DNA of 34,358 bases from Pyrinomonadaceae bacterium. GTDB lineage: Bacteria; Acidobacteriota; Blastocatellia; Pyrinomonadales; Pyrinomonadaceae. This document shows, one piece after another, positions 9,615-18,725 of this stretch. The notes beneath the pieces were generated by a model that saw only the letters and a program-made list of their open reading frames with translations, was not told where the DNA came from and searched no databases. The translations under genes and the position numbers were made by a program. The first letter of the stretch is position 1. Every line of letters starts with the position of its first letter. The stretch is from positions 1 through 34,358 of the forward strand of contig JAUZFQ010000044.1 of NCBI GenBank assembly GCA_030838445.1. Reading direction: 5' to 3'.

Positions 9615-11174
9615 TTGACAGTGACCGACAGACAAGGGCCGCTCGCGCTCATCGTCCTCGACGGCTTCGGCTACAGCCCCACGCGCGAGGGCAACGCCGT
9701 CGCGCTGGCCTCGATGCCGTTCTACGACGAGATTCGGGAGAAGTACCCGCACACGCTGTTGCAGGCGTCGGGCGAGTGTGTGGGCTTGCCCTCCGGCGTG
9801 ATGGGCAACTCCAACGTCGGCCACCTCTGCCTCGGCGCGGGGCGCGTCCTCAGGACGGACGTCGAGCGCATCAACTACGAGATCGAGTCGGGCGAGTTCC
9901 GGCAGAACGAAGTGCTCAACCGCGCGATGGACAACGCCCTCACAAACAATCGCGCGTTGCACTTGATGGGGCTGCTCTCAGACGGCCTCGTCCACTCGTC
10001 GCAGGAACATCTTTATGCGCTGCTCTCGATGGCGCACGACAAGGGCTTGCAGCGCGTCTACGTCCACTGCTTCCTCGACGGGCGCGACACGCCGCCGATG
10101 TCGGCCTACGGCTACGTCGAGGCGTTGCAGGTGAAGTGCGCCGAGATCGGCTGCGGGCGCATCGCCACGGTCTGCGGGCGCTACTACGCGATGGATCGCG
10201 ACAAGCGTTGGGAGCGCACGCAGCGCGCCTTCCGCATGTTAGTCAACGCCGAAGGGCAGCGCGTGATCGATCCGGTCGCGTCAATCAAGGAGTCTTACGA
10301 ACGCAGCGTGTCGGACGAGTTCGTCGAGCCGATGGTCGTCACGCGCGCGCGCGACGAGGGCGAGCCGGTGGCGACGATACAGGACGGCGACTCCATCGTC
10401 TTCTTCAACTTCCGCGCCGACCGCGCACGCCAGATCACGGCCGCGCTCACGCAAGGCAATTTCGACGGCTTCGACGTGTCGCACCGCCCCGCCGTCGACT
10501 ATGTCTGCTTCGCCGAGTACGACAAGACGTTCAACCTCCCCGTGGCCTTCCCGAAGACTCAGCCCCACAACATCCTCGCCGACGTGTTCGCCTCGGTCGG
10601 CGTGCGCAACTACCGCATGGCCGAGACCGAAAAGTACGCGCACGTCACCTACTTTTTCAACGGCGGCACGGAGCGCGAGTACCCGCACGAACGCCGCCTG
10701 CTGATCCCCTCGCCCAAAGTGGCGACCTACGATCTCGCGCCGGAGATGTCGGCCTTCATCCTCACGGACAAAATCCTGCGCGCCATCGAGGAGAACGAAA
10801 CCGACGTCTTCGTCATCAACTTCGCCAACCCCGACATGGTCGGCCACACCGGCAATCTACAGAAGACCGTCGAGGCCGTCCAACACGTAGACACCTGTCT
10901 GGGGTGGATCATGAAGGCCATGCGCACGGCGCGCGGCCGCACCCTCATCACCGCCGACCACGGCAACTGCGAGCAGATGGTTGACCCGACCACCGGCCAA
11001 CCGCACACCGCGCACACCTCCAACCTCGTCCCCTTCCACCTCATAGACGAAGCCTCGCGCGGCCTCCGCCTGCGCGAAGGCGGCGCGCTCGAAGACGTGG
11101 CCCCCACCATGCTCGGCCTCCTCGGCTTAGAGAAGCCCGCCGAGATGACCGGGCGCGACCTGCGCGAACTTTAA
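9615..11174 (+). CDS. gpmI: 2,3-bisphosphoglycerate-independent phosphoglycerate mutase
   Basis: LIVLDGFGYSPTREGNAV, GNSNVGHLCLGAGR, DGRDTPP, NFANPDMVGHTGN, ITADHGNCEQM; start TTG 9615 or GTG 9621. Confidence 0.97.
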   Translation: MTVTDRQGPLALIVLDGFGYSPTREGNAVALASMPFYDEIREKYPHTLLQASGECVGLPSGVMGNSNVGHLCLGAGRVLRTDVERINYEIESGEFRQNEVLNRAMDNALTNNRALHLMGLLSDGLVHSSQEHLYALLSMAHDKGLQRVYVHCFLDGRDTPPMSAYGYVEALQVKCAEIGCGRIATVCGRYYAMDRDKRWERTQRAFRMLVNAEGQRVIDPVASIKESYERSVSDEFVEPMVVTRARDEGEPVATIQDGDSIVFFNFRADRARQITAALTQGNFDGFDVSHRPAVDYVCFAEYDKTFNLPVAFPKTQPHNILADVFASVGVRNYRMAETEKYAHVTYFFNGGTEREYPHERRLLIPSPKVATYDLAPEMSAFILTDKILRAIEENETDVFVINFANPDMVGHTGNLQKTVEAVQHVDTCLGWIMKAMRTARGRTLITADHGNCEQMVDPTTGQPHTAHTSNLVPFHLIDEASRGLRLREGGALEDVAPTMLGLLGLEKPAEMTGRDLREL

Positions 11175-11251
11175 CGACGCCGGACTAGGAGGAACACGCC
11201 CCGTCGGCTTACACACCTTGCGGGATGACGACGTTTTGCTATCATTCATTT

Positions 11252-11491
11252 ATGGATTACAGCAAGATCATTACCATCGAACCGGGCAAGCGCGGCGGGA
11301 AGCCGTGTATTCGCGGGACGCGCATGACGGTGACTGACGTGCTGGAGTATCTCGCGGGCGGCATGACCGAGGCGGAGATTCTGGCGGACTTCCCCGACCT
11401 CACCGCCGAAGACATTCGCGCCTGTCTCGCGTTCGCGGCAGACCGCGAACGTAAACTCGCGACGCTGCCGGAATATGAAACTGCTGTTTGA
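11252..11491 (+). CDS. DUF433-family antitoxin-like protein
   Basis: IITIEPGKRGGKPCIRGTRMTVTDVLEYLAGGMTEAEILADFPDLTAEDIRACLAFA; overlaps downstream DUF5615 gene. Confidence 0.9.
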   Translation: MDYSKIITIEPGKRGGKPCIRGTRMTVTDVLEYLAGGMTEAEILADFPDLTAEDIRACLAFAADRERKLATLPEYETAV

Positions 11492-11807
11492 TCAAAACCT
11501 CTCCCCGCGCCTTCCCCGGCTGCTCGCCGACATTTACGCCGATAGCGTCCACGACAGAGAAGTCGGCTTGCGCGATGCGAGCGACAACATTATTTGGGAC
11601 TACGCCAAGTCGCATGGGTTCGCGATTGTTTCCAAAGATTCTGACTTCCAACAACGTAGTCTGCTGTACGGCAGCCCGCCTAAATTTATCTGGCTCCGCG
11701 TCGGTAATTGTACCGTCAAGACGACGGAAGATTTGTTGAGAAAGCACTCGGCGGCGATTCACACTTTCGACTCGGACATTTCTAAGTCTCATCTAATGAT
11801 TCCGTAG
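11475..11807 (+). CDS. DUF5615 PIN-like toxin-like protein
   Basis: MKLLFDQNLSPRLPRLLADIYADSVHDREVGL...DYAKSHGFAIVSKDSDFQQ; 17-nt overlap with DUF433 gene. Confidence 0.9.
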   Translation: MKLLFDQNLSPRLPRLLADIYADSVHDREVGLRDASDNIIWDYAKSHGFAIVSKDSDFQQRSLLYGSPPKFIWLRVGNCTVKTTEDLLRKHSAAIHTFDSDISKSHLMIP

Positions 11808-11829
11808 TTTGCAGGTTGCGCCGTGAGTA

Positions 11830-11858
11830 TTGACAAATGCGCGCGGCGGTCATATCGT
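11830..11858 (+). promoter_or_regulatory. Predicted sigma70-like promoter
   Basis: TTGACA, 17-bp spacer, TATCGT; implies a leader of about 220 nt before ATG at 12088. Confidence 0.45.
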
Positions 11859-12087
11859 TCCCCCGCTTACCAGCTCTGACCAAAGCCTCTGCTGTCGTGA
11901 GCCTCACTTTCCGCGAATGAACCGGGGTTAAGACTCGATCCCACTAGGGCAGCGCACTCGTTGCGGGCAGACCTCGCTGGAAACCTCTCCGGGGCTACTC
12001 TCAAATCGCCCCGCCACCTTCCACACCTCTGCCCGAACCGTCTTGTGAACCAAGACATTCCCACCAACACAACGAAGGAGGTTGAAA

Positions 12088-12471
12088 ATGGCTACAGGTA
12101 CCAGCATCGTCGGAACGTGGCAAAAGATCATCGTGGACTGGGGCTGCGACGGCAGTCAGGCCGCGGCCGCCGCGTTCACCTTTAACGCGAACGGGACGTG
12201 GACGTACCAGTTCGGCGGCGGCTTCTGGATTCAAGTCGAGGGCATGGCCGCGTGGAACTTCAACAACGCCCCCGGCCTGATCTACACGGCGAACGTGACC
12301 CGCAACGCGCTCGTCGGCATCATGGGCTACGCCACATCGGGCAGTTCGACCGGCTGCTTCTACGCACTGCGCACGGCGTCGCCCGCCGCCGTCGCCGTGG
12401 CCGCCTCTGCGGGCGACAAGAAGGCGGACAAGGACGCCGATATCGTCGTCGGCCCGCCGAAGAAGAAGTAG
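12088..12471 (+). CDS. Conserved-looking hypothetical protein
   Basis: RBS AAGGAGG; MATGTSIVGTWQKIIVDWGCDGSQ...FTFNANGTWTYQFGGGFWIQVEGMAAWNF; basic C-terminus. Confidence 0.7.
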   Translation: MATGTSIVGTWQKIIVDWGCDGSQAAAAAFTFNANGTWTYQFGGGFWIQVEGMAAWNFNNAPGLIYTANVTRNALVGIMGYATSGSSTGCFYALRTASPAAVAVAASAGDKKADKDADIVVGPPKKK

Positions 12472-12527
12472 GCGTTAACTCAGTCGCCGCCACGGTCACT
12501 CGCCCGTAGCGGTCAAGACCGGCGCAC

Positions 12528-12575
12528 AAGTTTAAGGATTGACGGTCAACGCTGATGGCGTGCGTCCTTAAACTT
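12528..12575. repeat. Inverted repeat AAGTTTAAGGA / TCCTTAAACTT
   Basis: 11-bp perfect arms 12528-12538 and 12565-12575. Confidence 0.8.
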
Positions 12576-12624
12576 CGGACTCGCCGGGTTACTGTCAGCA
12601 GAGACATCAAAGGTCTTTTGCGGG

Positions 12625-12700
12625 GGACGCGCCCGCCGAACAATTTTCGGGACGCGACGCCACGGCGTCGCTGCTTGAGAGTTGCCCGGCGGGCGCGTCC
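12625..12700. repeat. Nested inverted repeat (14-bp outer arms, 8-bp inner hairpin)
   Basis: GGACGCGCCCGCCG (12625-12638) / CGGCGGGCGCGTCC (12687-12700), enclosing GCGACGCC-AC-GGCGTCGC (12654-12671). Confidence 0.85.
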
Positions 12701-12798
12701 TTTCACCGGCCGGATCGTTTATACTCGGCTCAACGTGAGCGGCGAGCCTTGTGCGAAGTTGAACAGACCTGTCGGGCGTGTCCGGCGTGCGGAAAGTT

Positions 12799-13311
12799 AT
12801 GAGAAAGGTTTTAGTGATCGGTTCGGGCGGGGCTGGCAAAAGCACCTTCGCACGGCGACTGGGGGAGATCATCAAGGTCGAAGTCATCCATCTCGACGCG
12901 CTCTACTGGAATCCCGGTTGGGTCGAGACGGACAAGGTCGAGTGGGCGTTGAAGGTCGCAGAGTTGGCGCGGCGCGACGCGTGGGTCATGGACGGAAACT
13001 ATTCCGGCACGCTCGATCTCAGGCTCGCCGCGTGCGACACGTTGATCTTTCTCGACACGGCGCGCCTCGTCTGCCTGTGGCGCGTGTTGAAGCGACGGGT
13101 GATGTACCGCGGCCGGAGCAGGCCGGACATGGCCGCCGGGTGTCGCGAACAATTCGACTGGGAGTTCGCCCGCTGGGTGTGGGATTATCCGAACAAGCAG
13201 CGACCGAAGATGTTGGAGTTGATGCACGAGCACGCTGCCAGCAAGCGCATGATCAGCCTGCGTTCGCCCGCCGAGGCCGAGCGATTCTTGGCCGCCCTCA
13301 GCGACGCCTGA
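12799..13311 (+). CDS. P-loop adenylate kinase-like protein (FlaR / DNA topology modulation-like)
   Basis: KVLVIGSGGAGKSTFARRLGEIIKVEVIHLDALYWNPGW...DGNYSGTLDLRLAACDTLIFLD. Confidence 0.85.
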   Translation: MRKVLVIGSGGAGKSTFARRLGEIIKVEVIHLDALYWNPGWVETDKVEWALKVAELARRDAWVMDGNYSGTLDLRLAACDTLIFLDTARLVCLWRVLKRRVMYRGRSRPDMAAGCREQFDWEFARWVWDYPNKQRPKMLELMHEHAASKRMISLRSPAEAERFLAALSDA

Positions 13312-13345
13312 CGAACCGGCGCACGTCGCCGACGACAAGAACCTT

Positions 13346-13876
13346 ATGAAATTCTTACTACTCGCGCCGCTCCTCGCCGTGACGCTCGCGTCAGGCCAGA
13401 CGCTCGCCAAACCTCCGGCGCGCGCCGAGTCGCCGGCCGACTTCGCCGCGCGCTTCTACCGCACATACCTGAAACTCAAAATGAACGGCCTGCCAGACGA
13501 CCGGCAGTACCGCTCGCTCGCGCCGCTCCTTAGCCCAGACCTGCGGCGGCTCATCGAGGCCGCGCGGGTGGAACAGACCGCGGCCATCAAGGCGCACCCG
13601 GACGAGAAGCCGCCGTGGATCGACGGCGACCTGTTCACCAGTCTGCACGAGGGCGCGCAGTCGTTCCGCGTCGGGCGGCCGACGCTGCGCGGCGAGTATG
13701 CGGACGTGCCCGTGCGCCTCGCCTACCGGCGTCGCGGCGTCACGCGTTGGGAGGACACGCTCGTGCTGATTCGCACGCCCGCCGGGTGGCGCGTGTGGGA
13801 CATCAAACTCAACGGCGATTGGCAGTTCAAAAACGGCGACAGCCTGCGCGCCGTCCTCGCGCCGAATCAGCCGTGA
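13346..13876 (+). CDS. Exported hypothetical protein (DUF3828-like)
   Basis: Signal peptide; FAARFYRTYLKLKMNGLPDDRQYRSLAPLLSPDLRRLIEAA...WRVWDIKLNG. Confidence 0.6.
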   Translation: MKFLLLAPLLAVTLASGQTLAKPPARAESPADFAARFYRTYLKLKMNGLPDDRQYRSLAPLLSPDLRRLIEAARVEQTAAIKAHPDEKPPWIDGDLFTSLHEGAQSFRVGRPTLRGEYADVPVRLAYRRRGVTRWEDTLVLIRTPAGWRVWDIKLNGDWQFKNGDSLRAVLAPNQP

Positions 13877-13903
13877 GTCGGCGTCATTTATAATCGAGAG
13901 ACG

Positions 13904-14854
13904 ATGAGCATCACGAAGGCGGCACAGGGGTATTTGAAGCGGTTGGAGCACCGGCTGCAACGGGCGCGCGTCGGGGCGGGGCGGGCGACGTTTTCCAACT
14001 TCGGCGAGGAGCGGATTTTGCGTAAGTACATCGCGGAGTTGCTGCCCGCGGGCACGAGCCGGACGGCCGTGGACATCGGCGCGGGCGACGGCGTGCGCGG
14101 CTCGAACACTTACGCGCTGTTCCGCGAAGGCTGGCGGGGCGTGGGGTTCGAGGGGAGCAACCGCAAGCTCTGCAAGTTGGCGGCGGCCTATAAACATTAC
14201 CCGCGGGTGTCGGCCGCGAATTGCGTGGTCACGCCGTCGAACGTCTGCGCGCTCCTCAACGCCTACGACATCGAGCGCGAGTTCGGCGTGCTCTCGCTCG
14301 ACATAGACAGCTACGACTACTGGGTGCTCGACGCCGTGCTCTCGGAGTTTCGCCCGCGCGTGGTGGTGACGGAGATCAACGAGAAGATTCCGCCGCCCGT
14401 GAAGTTCGTGGTGAGCTACGACCCCGCGTTTCAGATGACGCACCACTTCTTCGGCTACAGCATCCAGAGCCTCTCGGAGTTGGCCGCGCGCCACGATTAC
14501 GCCATCATCGAAGTGGAGTACAACAACGCGTTCCTCGCGCCGCGCGAGTTAGAAGGTGTCCGGCCGCTCGACGCTACGACCGCCTACCGGCGCGGCTATC
14601 TTGAACGCCCCGACCGCCGCGAGAAGTTTCGCGCCAACGAGAACATGGAGATACTGCACACGCTCAGCCCCGCCGAGGCGGTCAACTTTCTCGACGAGTT
14701 TTATGCACAGCACCGGGGCAAGTATGAGTTGAGCGCGGGCGACGACGTGGCGAGCGACGCAGAAGAGAACGCCGGAAGCAGGGCGACGCCGGAGTCTTAT
14801 ACACAAGCCGATACGCAAGCCGACGAGTCCGTGCGCGAGACGGCGCGCGGATAG
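13904..14854 (+). CDS. FkbM-like class I SAM methyltransferase
   Basis: FSNFGEERILRKYIAELLPAGTSRTAVDIGAGDGVRGSNTYALFREGWRGVGFEG...LSLDIDSYDYWVLDAVL. Confidence 0.7.
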   Translation: MSITKAAQGYLKRLEHRLQRARVGAGRATFSNFGEERILRKYIAELLPAGTSRTAVDIGAGDGVRGSNTYALFREGWRGVGFEGSNRKLCKLAAAYKHYPRVSAANCVVTPSNVCALLNAYDIEREFGVLSLDIDSYDYWVLDAVLSEFRPRVVVTEINEKIPPPVKFVVSYDPAFQMTHHFFGYSIQSLSELAARHDYAIIEVEYNNAFLAPRELEGVRPLDATTAYRRGYLERPDRREKFRANENMEILHTLSPAEAVNFLDEFYAQHRGKYELSAGDDVASDAEENAGSRATPESYTQADTQADESVRETARG

Positions 14855-14899
14855 TCGCCGGTCGGACAAAGTAGTTGCAGTCGGACGGGGGAGGGTAGT

Positions 14900-15436
14900 G
14901 TGGCGTTGTGGTTGATCCAGTGGGCGAAGTCGCGTTCGGAAGAGAACCCGTTCGGCGTGCCGATCCCTAATTTCGCGCAGGTGTCGAAGACGATCTACAG
15001 GGGAGCGCTGCCCGACGAGGAGGGCTATCGCGGCCTCATCGAGCGTGTCGGCGTCGAGCGCGTGTGCAGCATCATCGAGCACGAGGTGCGCGCCGACCGC
15101 GAACGCGCGCTCTCGGCCGGGATCAAAGAGTGGCGTCACATCGCCTTCTCCGACCGCGACGCGCCCGCGCCCGAACGCGTCCGCGAGTGGCTCGACTACA
15201 TCCGCACCGCCGACACGCACGGCGCGCTCTTCACACACTGCCGCGGCGGGCGGCATCGCACGGGGATGCTCATCGCCGTCTACCGCGTCACCGACTGCGG
15301 CTGGACGAAGGAACAGGCGTTCGGCGAGATGCAAAAGTACGGCTGGTACAGCGCACTCGGCCATCGCCCCTTGCGCGATTGGTTCTTCCACACATTCGAT
15401 CCGAAAGACTATGAGAAGAACAATGATGAGCGATGA
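14900..15436 (+). CDS. Tyrosine/dual-specificity phosphatase-like protein
   Basis: VSKTIYRGALPDEEGYRGLIE...LFTHCRGGRHRTGMLIAVYR (HCX5R signature). Confidence 0.85.
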   Translation: MALWLIQWAKSRSEENPFGVPIPNFAQVSKTIYRGALPDEEGYRGLIERVGVERVCSIIEHEVRADRERALSAGIKEWRHIAFSDRDAPAPERVREWLDYIRTADTHGALFTHCRGGRHRTGMLIAVYRVTDCGWTKEQAFGEMQKYGWYSALGHRPLRDWFFHTFDPKDYEKNNDER

Positions 15437-15450
15437 ATGGTGAAGAGACT

Positions 15451-15567
15451 GTCCGTTGTCCGTGGTCAGTAGTCCGTTGTCCGTTGTTCAATCTCTTCTT
15501 TAGCAACTCGCGTGATTGACACATGCAACTGACCACTGACCACTGCCTACTGCCTACTGCCTACCGC
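15451..15567. repeat. Heptad-periodic inverted-repeat element, copy 2
   Basis: GTCCGTT GTCCGTG GTCAGTA GTCCGTT GTCCGTT, 48-nt core 15486-15533, then ACCACTG ACCACTG CCTACTG CCTACTG CCTACCG; overlaps stop codon of the minus-strand CDS at 15554. Confidence 0.9.
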
Positions 15568-16624
15568 CCGCTGCCGCCTTTGCATCACTCACTTCACCGA
15601 TTCGCTTCAACGTGTCGAGGCGGGCGCGGATGGCGCGGGTGAAGGTGTCGCTCTCTTCGTCGGTCGCGCCGCTCGCGCGCAGGCCGTCGCGCAGTTGCGC
15701 GTCCGTGATGCGCCCGATGAACTGATAAAGCCAGCGCACGTCTTCGACGCTGATCTGTTCGCGCGCTTCGGCCGTCCGCTGGCCGAGGTAGCTCCAACTG
15801 ACGAGGCCGTCTTCGCCGACGCCCGTCACGAACTCAGGCGTCTGCGCCTCGTACCCGGCCGCGTCCCACTTGCTGCGAAACAGGTTGCTGCCCCACTTGC
15901 CCATCGAAGCGCCCCAGTCAATGATCAGGTAGCGCGCTTCGACCAGACCGCCCGTGAGCGCGTACTCGAAGACCGCCGTGTTCGAGCCGCGCGCCACGTC
16001 GCGCACGTCCTTGTTGTCCCAGTTCGACGTGAGCATCAACATGATCTTGAGGCCGTTCAGTTCGCGCGTGCCGACGAAGGGATTGTCGTCCCAAGCCCAG
16101 CCGTGCTCGTCGAAGAGTTTCGTCACGCCCGCCTCGTCGAGTTCAAAACGCGCGTCCGCGAACTTGCAATCCTCGCCCACGCACTCGCGCGCGCGCGTCA
16201 ACTCCGCCGCGCCTTCGATGCGCCCTTCGGAGATGAAGTAGGCGACCTCGACGTAGTAACCGGCCGCCCACGCCATGCGCGTGGCGAAGGTTTCGGAGCG
16301 CACCTCGTCGCCCCACTTGACGCGCCACACGCGGCCGCGCGCGTCGCGCACGGAGACGCACGGGTTCGATCCCGTAGCGTGTTCGGCGACGAACTCGAAG
16401 GGCGCGGCGGGCGCGCCGTCCTGCCCGCCGGGGCCTGCGTGGAAGTCGAGTTGTTCGACCGCGCCGGGGTCGCGCCAGAGGCTCTTGCGGTGGGCGCGCT
16501 GCGGCGGCGGCCCCGCGAGTTTGAGTTTGTAGACGGATTTCGCGCGCCAGATTAAATAGACGCACGCGATAACGACGGCCGTGCCGCCGATGCCGATGTA
16601 GATGATCTTGAGTAACGTGTCCAT
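15554..16624 (-). CDS. Membrane-anchored hypothetical protein, possible kinase-like fold
   Basis: N-terminal TM; WRVKWGDEVRSETFATRMAWAAGY and SNWDNKDVRDVARGSNTAVFE...YLIIDWGASMGKWG. Confidence 0.65.
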   Translation of the reverse strand: MDTLLKIIYIGIGGTAVVIACVYLIWRAKSVYKLKLAGPPPQRAHRKSLWRDPGAVEQLDFHAGPGGQDGAPAAPFEFVAEHATGSNPCVSVRDARGRVWRVKWGDEVRSETFATRMAWAAGYYVEVAYFISEGRIEGAAELTRARECVGEDCKFADARFELDEAGVTKLFDEHGWAWDDNPFVGTRELNGLKIMLMLTSNWDNKDVRDVARGSNTAVFEYALTGGLVEARYLIIDWGASMGKWGSNLFRSKWDAAGYEAQTPEFVTGVGEDGLVSWSYLGQRTAEAREQISVEDVRWLYQFIGRITDAQLRDGLRASGATDEESDTFTRAIRARLDTLKRIGEVSDAKAAAGGRQ

Positions 16625-16750
16625 ACGTCCCGTGTTCGTCTCGCTGTCAGTTTGCGGCCGGTTGATTCCTTAAAATCTACTATAGCATCTGCTACTCTGG
16701 GCGGGCAGAAGGAGGGCACTCCGGCGCGCCCGCGCGTCGGGACGAAACTG

Positions 16751-17167
16751 ATGAACAGAGAATGGCCGGAGAGTCTGCCGGTCGTGCAGGTGCGCGTCGC
16801 GCGCCCGACCGGCCGCCTGCTTGAGTTGAAAAAATTCTACTGCGAAGGCGTCGGCCTCGAAGTGATCGGCTCGTTCGAGGGACACGCCGGGTATTCCGGC
16901 CTCATGCTCGGACTCCCCGGCCACGACTATCATCTGGAATTCACCGAGCACAAAGACGCACGCGCAGACTACCCGCCGCCGTCTGCCGACAATCTGCTTG
17001 TCCTCTACATCCCCGACGCCGCGGCCGTCGCGCGCATCGCGGCGCGACTCGCGGCGCTCGGCTACCCGGCCGTCGCCGCCGAGAACCCTTACTGGGACGC
17101 GCGCGGCGTGACCGTCGCAGACCCCGACGGCTGGCGCGTCGTCCTGATGAACACCGCCGGAATCTAA
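16751..17167 (+). CDS. VOC/glyoxalase-family protein
   Basis: LLELKKFYCEGVGLEVIGSFEGHAGYSGLMLGLPGHDYHLEFTEH...GVTVADPDGWRVVLMN. Confidence 0.85.
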   Translation: MNREWPESLPVVQVRVARPTGRLLELKKFYCEGVGLEVIGSFEGHAGYSGLMLGLPGHDYHLEFTEHKDARADYPPPSADNLLVLYIPDAAAVARIAARLAALGYPAVAAENPYWDARGVTVADPDGWRVVLMNTAGI

Positions 17168-17319
17168 AGCGCGTCCCGGCACGAAACGCGAGAGAGCGTC
17201 CACGAAATAACGTCAAAGTTGAACTTTGCCGGACGTTGAAAGCGTTATACGAATAGCCTCTTCGCGCACGGCGCGTCGAAGCGAGACGTTCAAGCTGTTA
17301 TCATTAACTTTCACTTGTT

Positions 17320-18348
17320 ATGGACTTCGAGCCGCAAAATATTCTCGTCATAGACTTCGGCCAACTCGGCGACGTGGTGCTGAGCCTGCCCGCGCTCAAC
17401 GCCGTGCGCGCGAAGTTTCCGCACGCGCGTATCACGGTCGCCGTGGGGAAGCCGGGCAAGCAGGTGGTCGAGATGTCGCAGGTGGCCGACGACACGCTCG
17501 TCGTGGATCGCGTCAGTCTGCGCGACGGGTCGAAGCCCGTCTCCGTGTGGCGCATCGCGCGGCTCGTCAAAGAGGTGCGCGCGCGCCGCTTCGATCTGGT
17601 CATTGACCTGCACAGCCTGTCCGAGACGAATCTGCTCGGCTTCCTGTCGGGCGCGCGCGCGCGGCTCTACGGCCGCCGCCCCACGCGCTCGCTCGACTTC
17701 CTCTCAAACTTTCGCCCGCGCCCCGTCGTCGAAGATCGCTCGAAGCACGCGGTGGATCGTTATCTGGATGTCGTCGCGCCGCTCGGCGTGGGTCAGGTGG
17801 CGCGCGTGCCGCGCCTGCCGGTGCGTGCGGAAGAGTTGCGCGCCGTGGACGAGTTACTGCGAAAGGCGCGCGCCGGGCGCGACGCGACGCTCGTCGGGAT
17901 GTTTCCCGGCGCGGGACATCCGAGCCGCTGCTGGCCGCTCGCGCGCTTCGGCGAACTCGCCCTGCGTCTCGAAAACAACGACGGCGTGCGTACAGTCGTC
18001 TTCGCCGGCCCCGAGGAACGCTCGCTCGTCAAACAGATGCGCGCCGAATTTCCGTCCTCCGCGATCATCTTCGACCGCCTGAGCATCCCTCAACTTGCGG
18101 CCGCCGCCGCGCGCATGTCCGTCTTCGTCTCGAACGACACGGGGCCGATGCACGTCGCCGCGTCGGTCGGCACGCCCGTCGTCATCCTGATGAGCGAGCA
18201 CCCCATGCTCGACGCCTACGTCCCGCCCGGCGAGCGTCACCGCGTGCTCCACAAACAGGCCATCGCCGAGATCACGACCGGCGAGGCTTACAGCGCGACG
18301 CGCTCCGCCCTCACCGCCGAACGCGCCACATCTCTCTTCGCGAGTTAA
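17320..18348 (+). CDS. Glycosyltransferase family 9 (heptosyltransferase-like)
   Basis: NILVIDFGQLGDVVLSLPALNAVRAKFPHARI...FPGAGHPSRCWPLARFGELA...VSNDTGPMHVAASVGTPVV. Confidence 0.92.
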   Translation: MDFEPQNILVIDFGQLGDVVLSLPALNAVRAKFPHARITVAVGKPGKQVVEMSQVADDTLVVDRVSLRDGSKPVSVWRIARLVKEVRARRFDLVIDLHSLSETNLLGFLSGARARLYGRRPTRSLDFLSNFRPRPVVEDRSKHAVDRYLDVVAPLGVGQVARVPRLPVRAEELRAVDELLRKARAGRDATLVGMFPGAGHPSRCWPLARFGELALRLENNDGVRTVVFAGPEERSLVKQMRAEFPSSAIIFDRLSIPQLAAAAARMSVFVSNDTGPMHVAASVGTPVVILMSEHPMLDAYVPPGERHRVLHKQAIAEITTGEAYSATRSALTAERATSLFAS

Positions 18349-18725
18349 ACACTTCCCCGCCCGGCGTTCGCCTTTTTCCCGCTAAATACGACATTCCCGC
18401 CGATTTTTGCCGGGGCGAAGTTTAGCCTAGACAAACTTTGTTTAAACATGGCATACTAATTTCGCTGCTGCCACAAAGCAGCGGAAGCGGGCGACTCAAG
18501 ACAAAATCCACGCCCCGCGGACGAGCCGTCCAGCACGAACACCGGACAAAAGTTGAATAGCCAGCACACGCCCCGTGCGGCTGTCGTCAGTCGTCGAGCG
18601 AGCGCATGTCCCGCGCGGCGCGTCCGGTGTCTCGCAAGCGACGCGGAAGGCTCGGCCGAACTCGCTAAAGCCAGCCCGTTGAAGTTTCCGCCTCACCACA
18701 TACAACACTTTTGGAGTCAATCGCC

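Noticed and set aside
9584-10984. 466-aa plus-strand ORF overlapping gpmI
   Set aside because: Arg-rich out-of-frame shadow of gpmI with no recognisable domain.
16366-16382. ACGGGTTCGATCCCGT resembling a tRNA T-arm
   Set aside because: Lies inside the 15554-16624 coding sequence; no acceptor, D or anticodon arms found around it.
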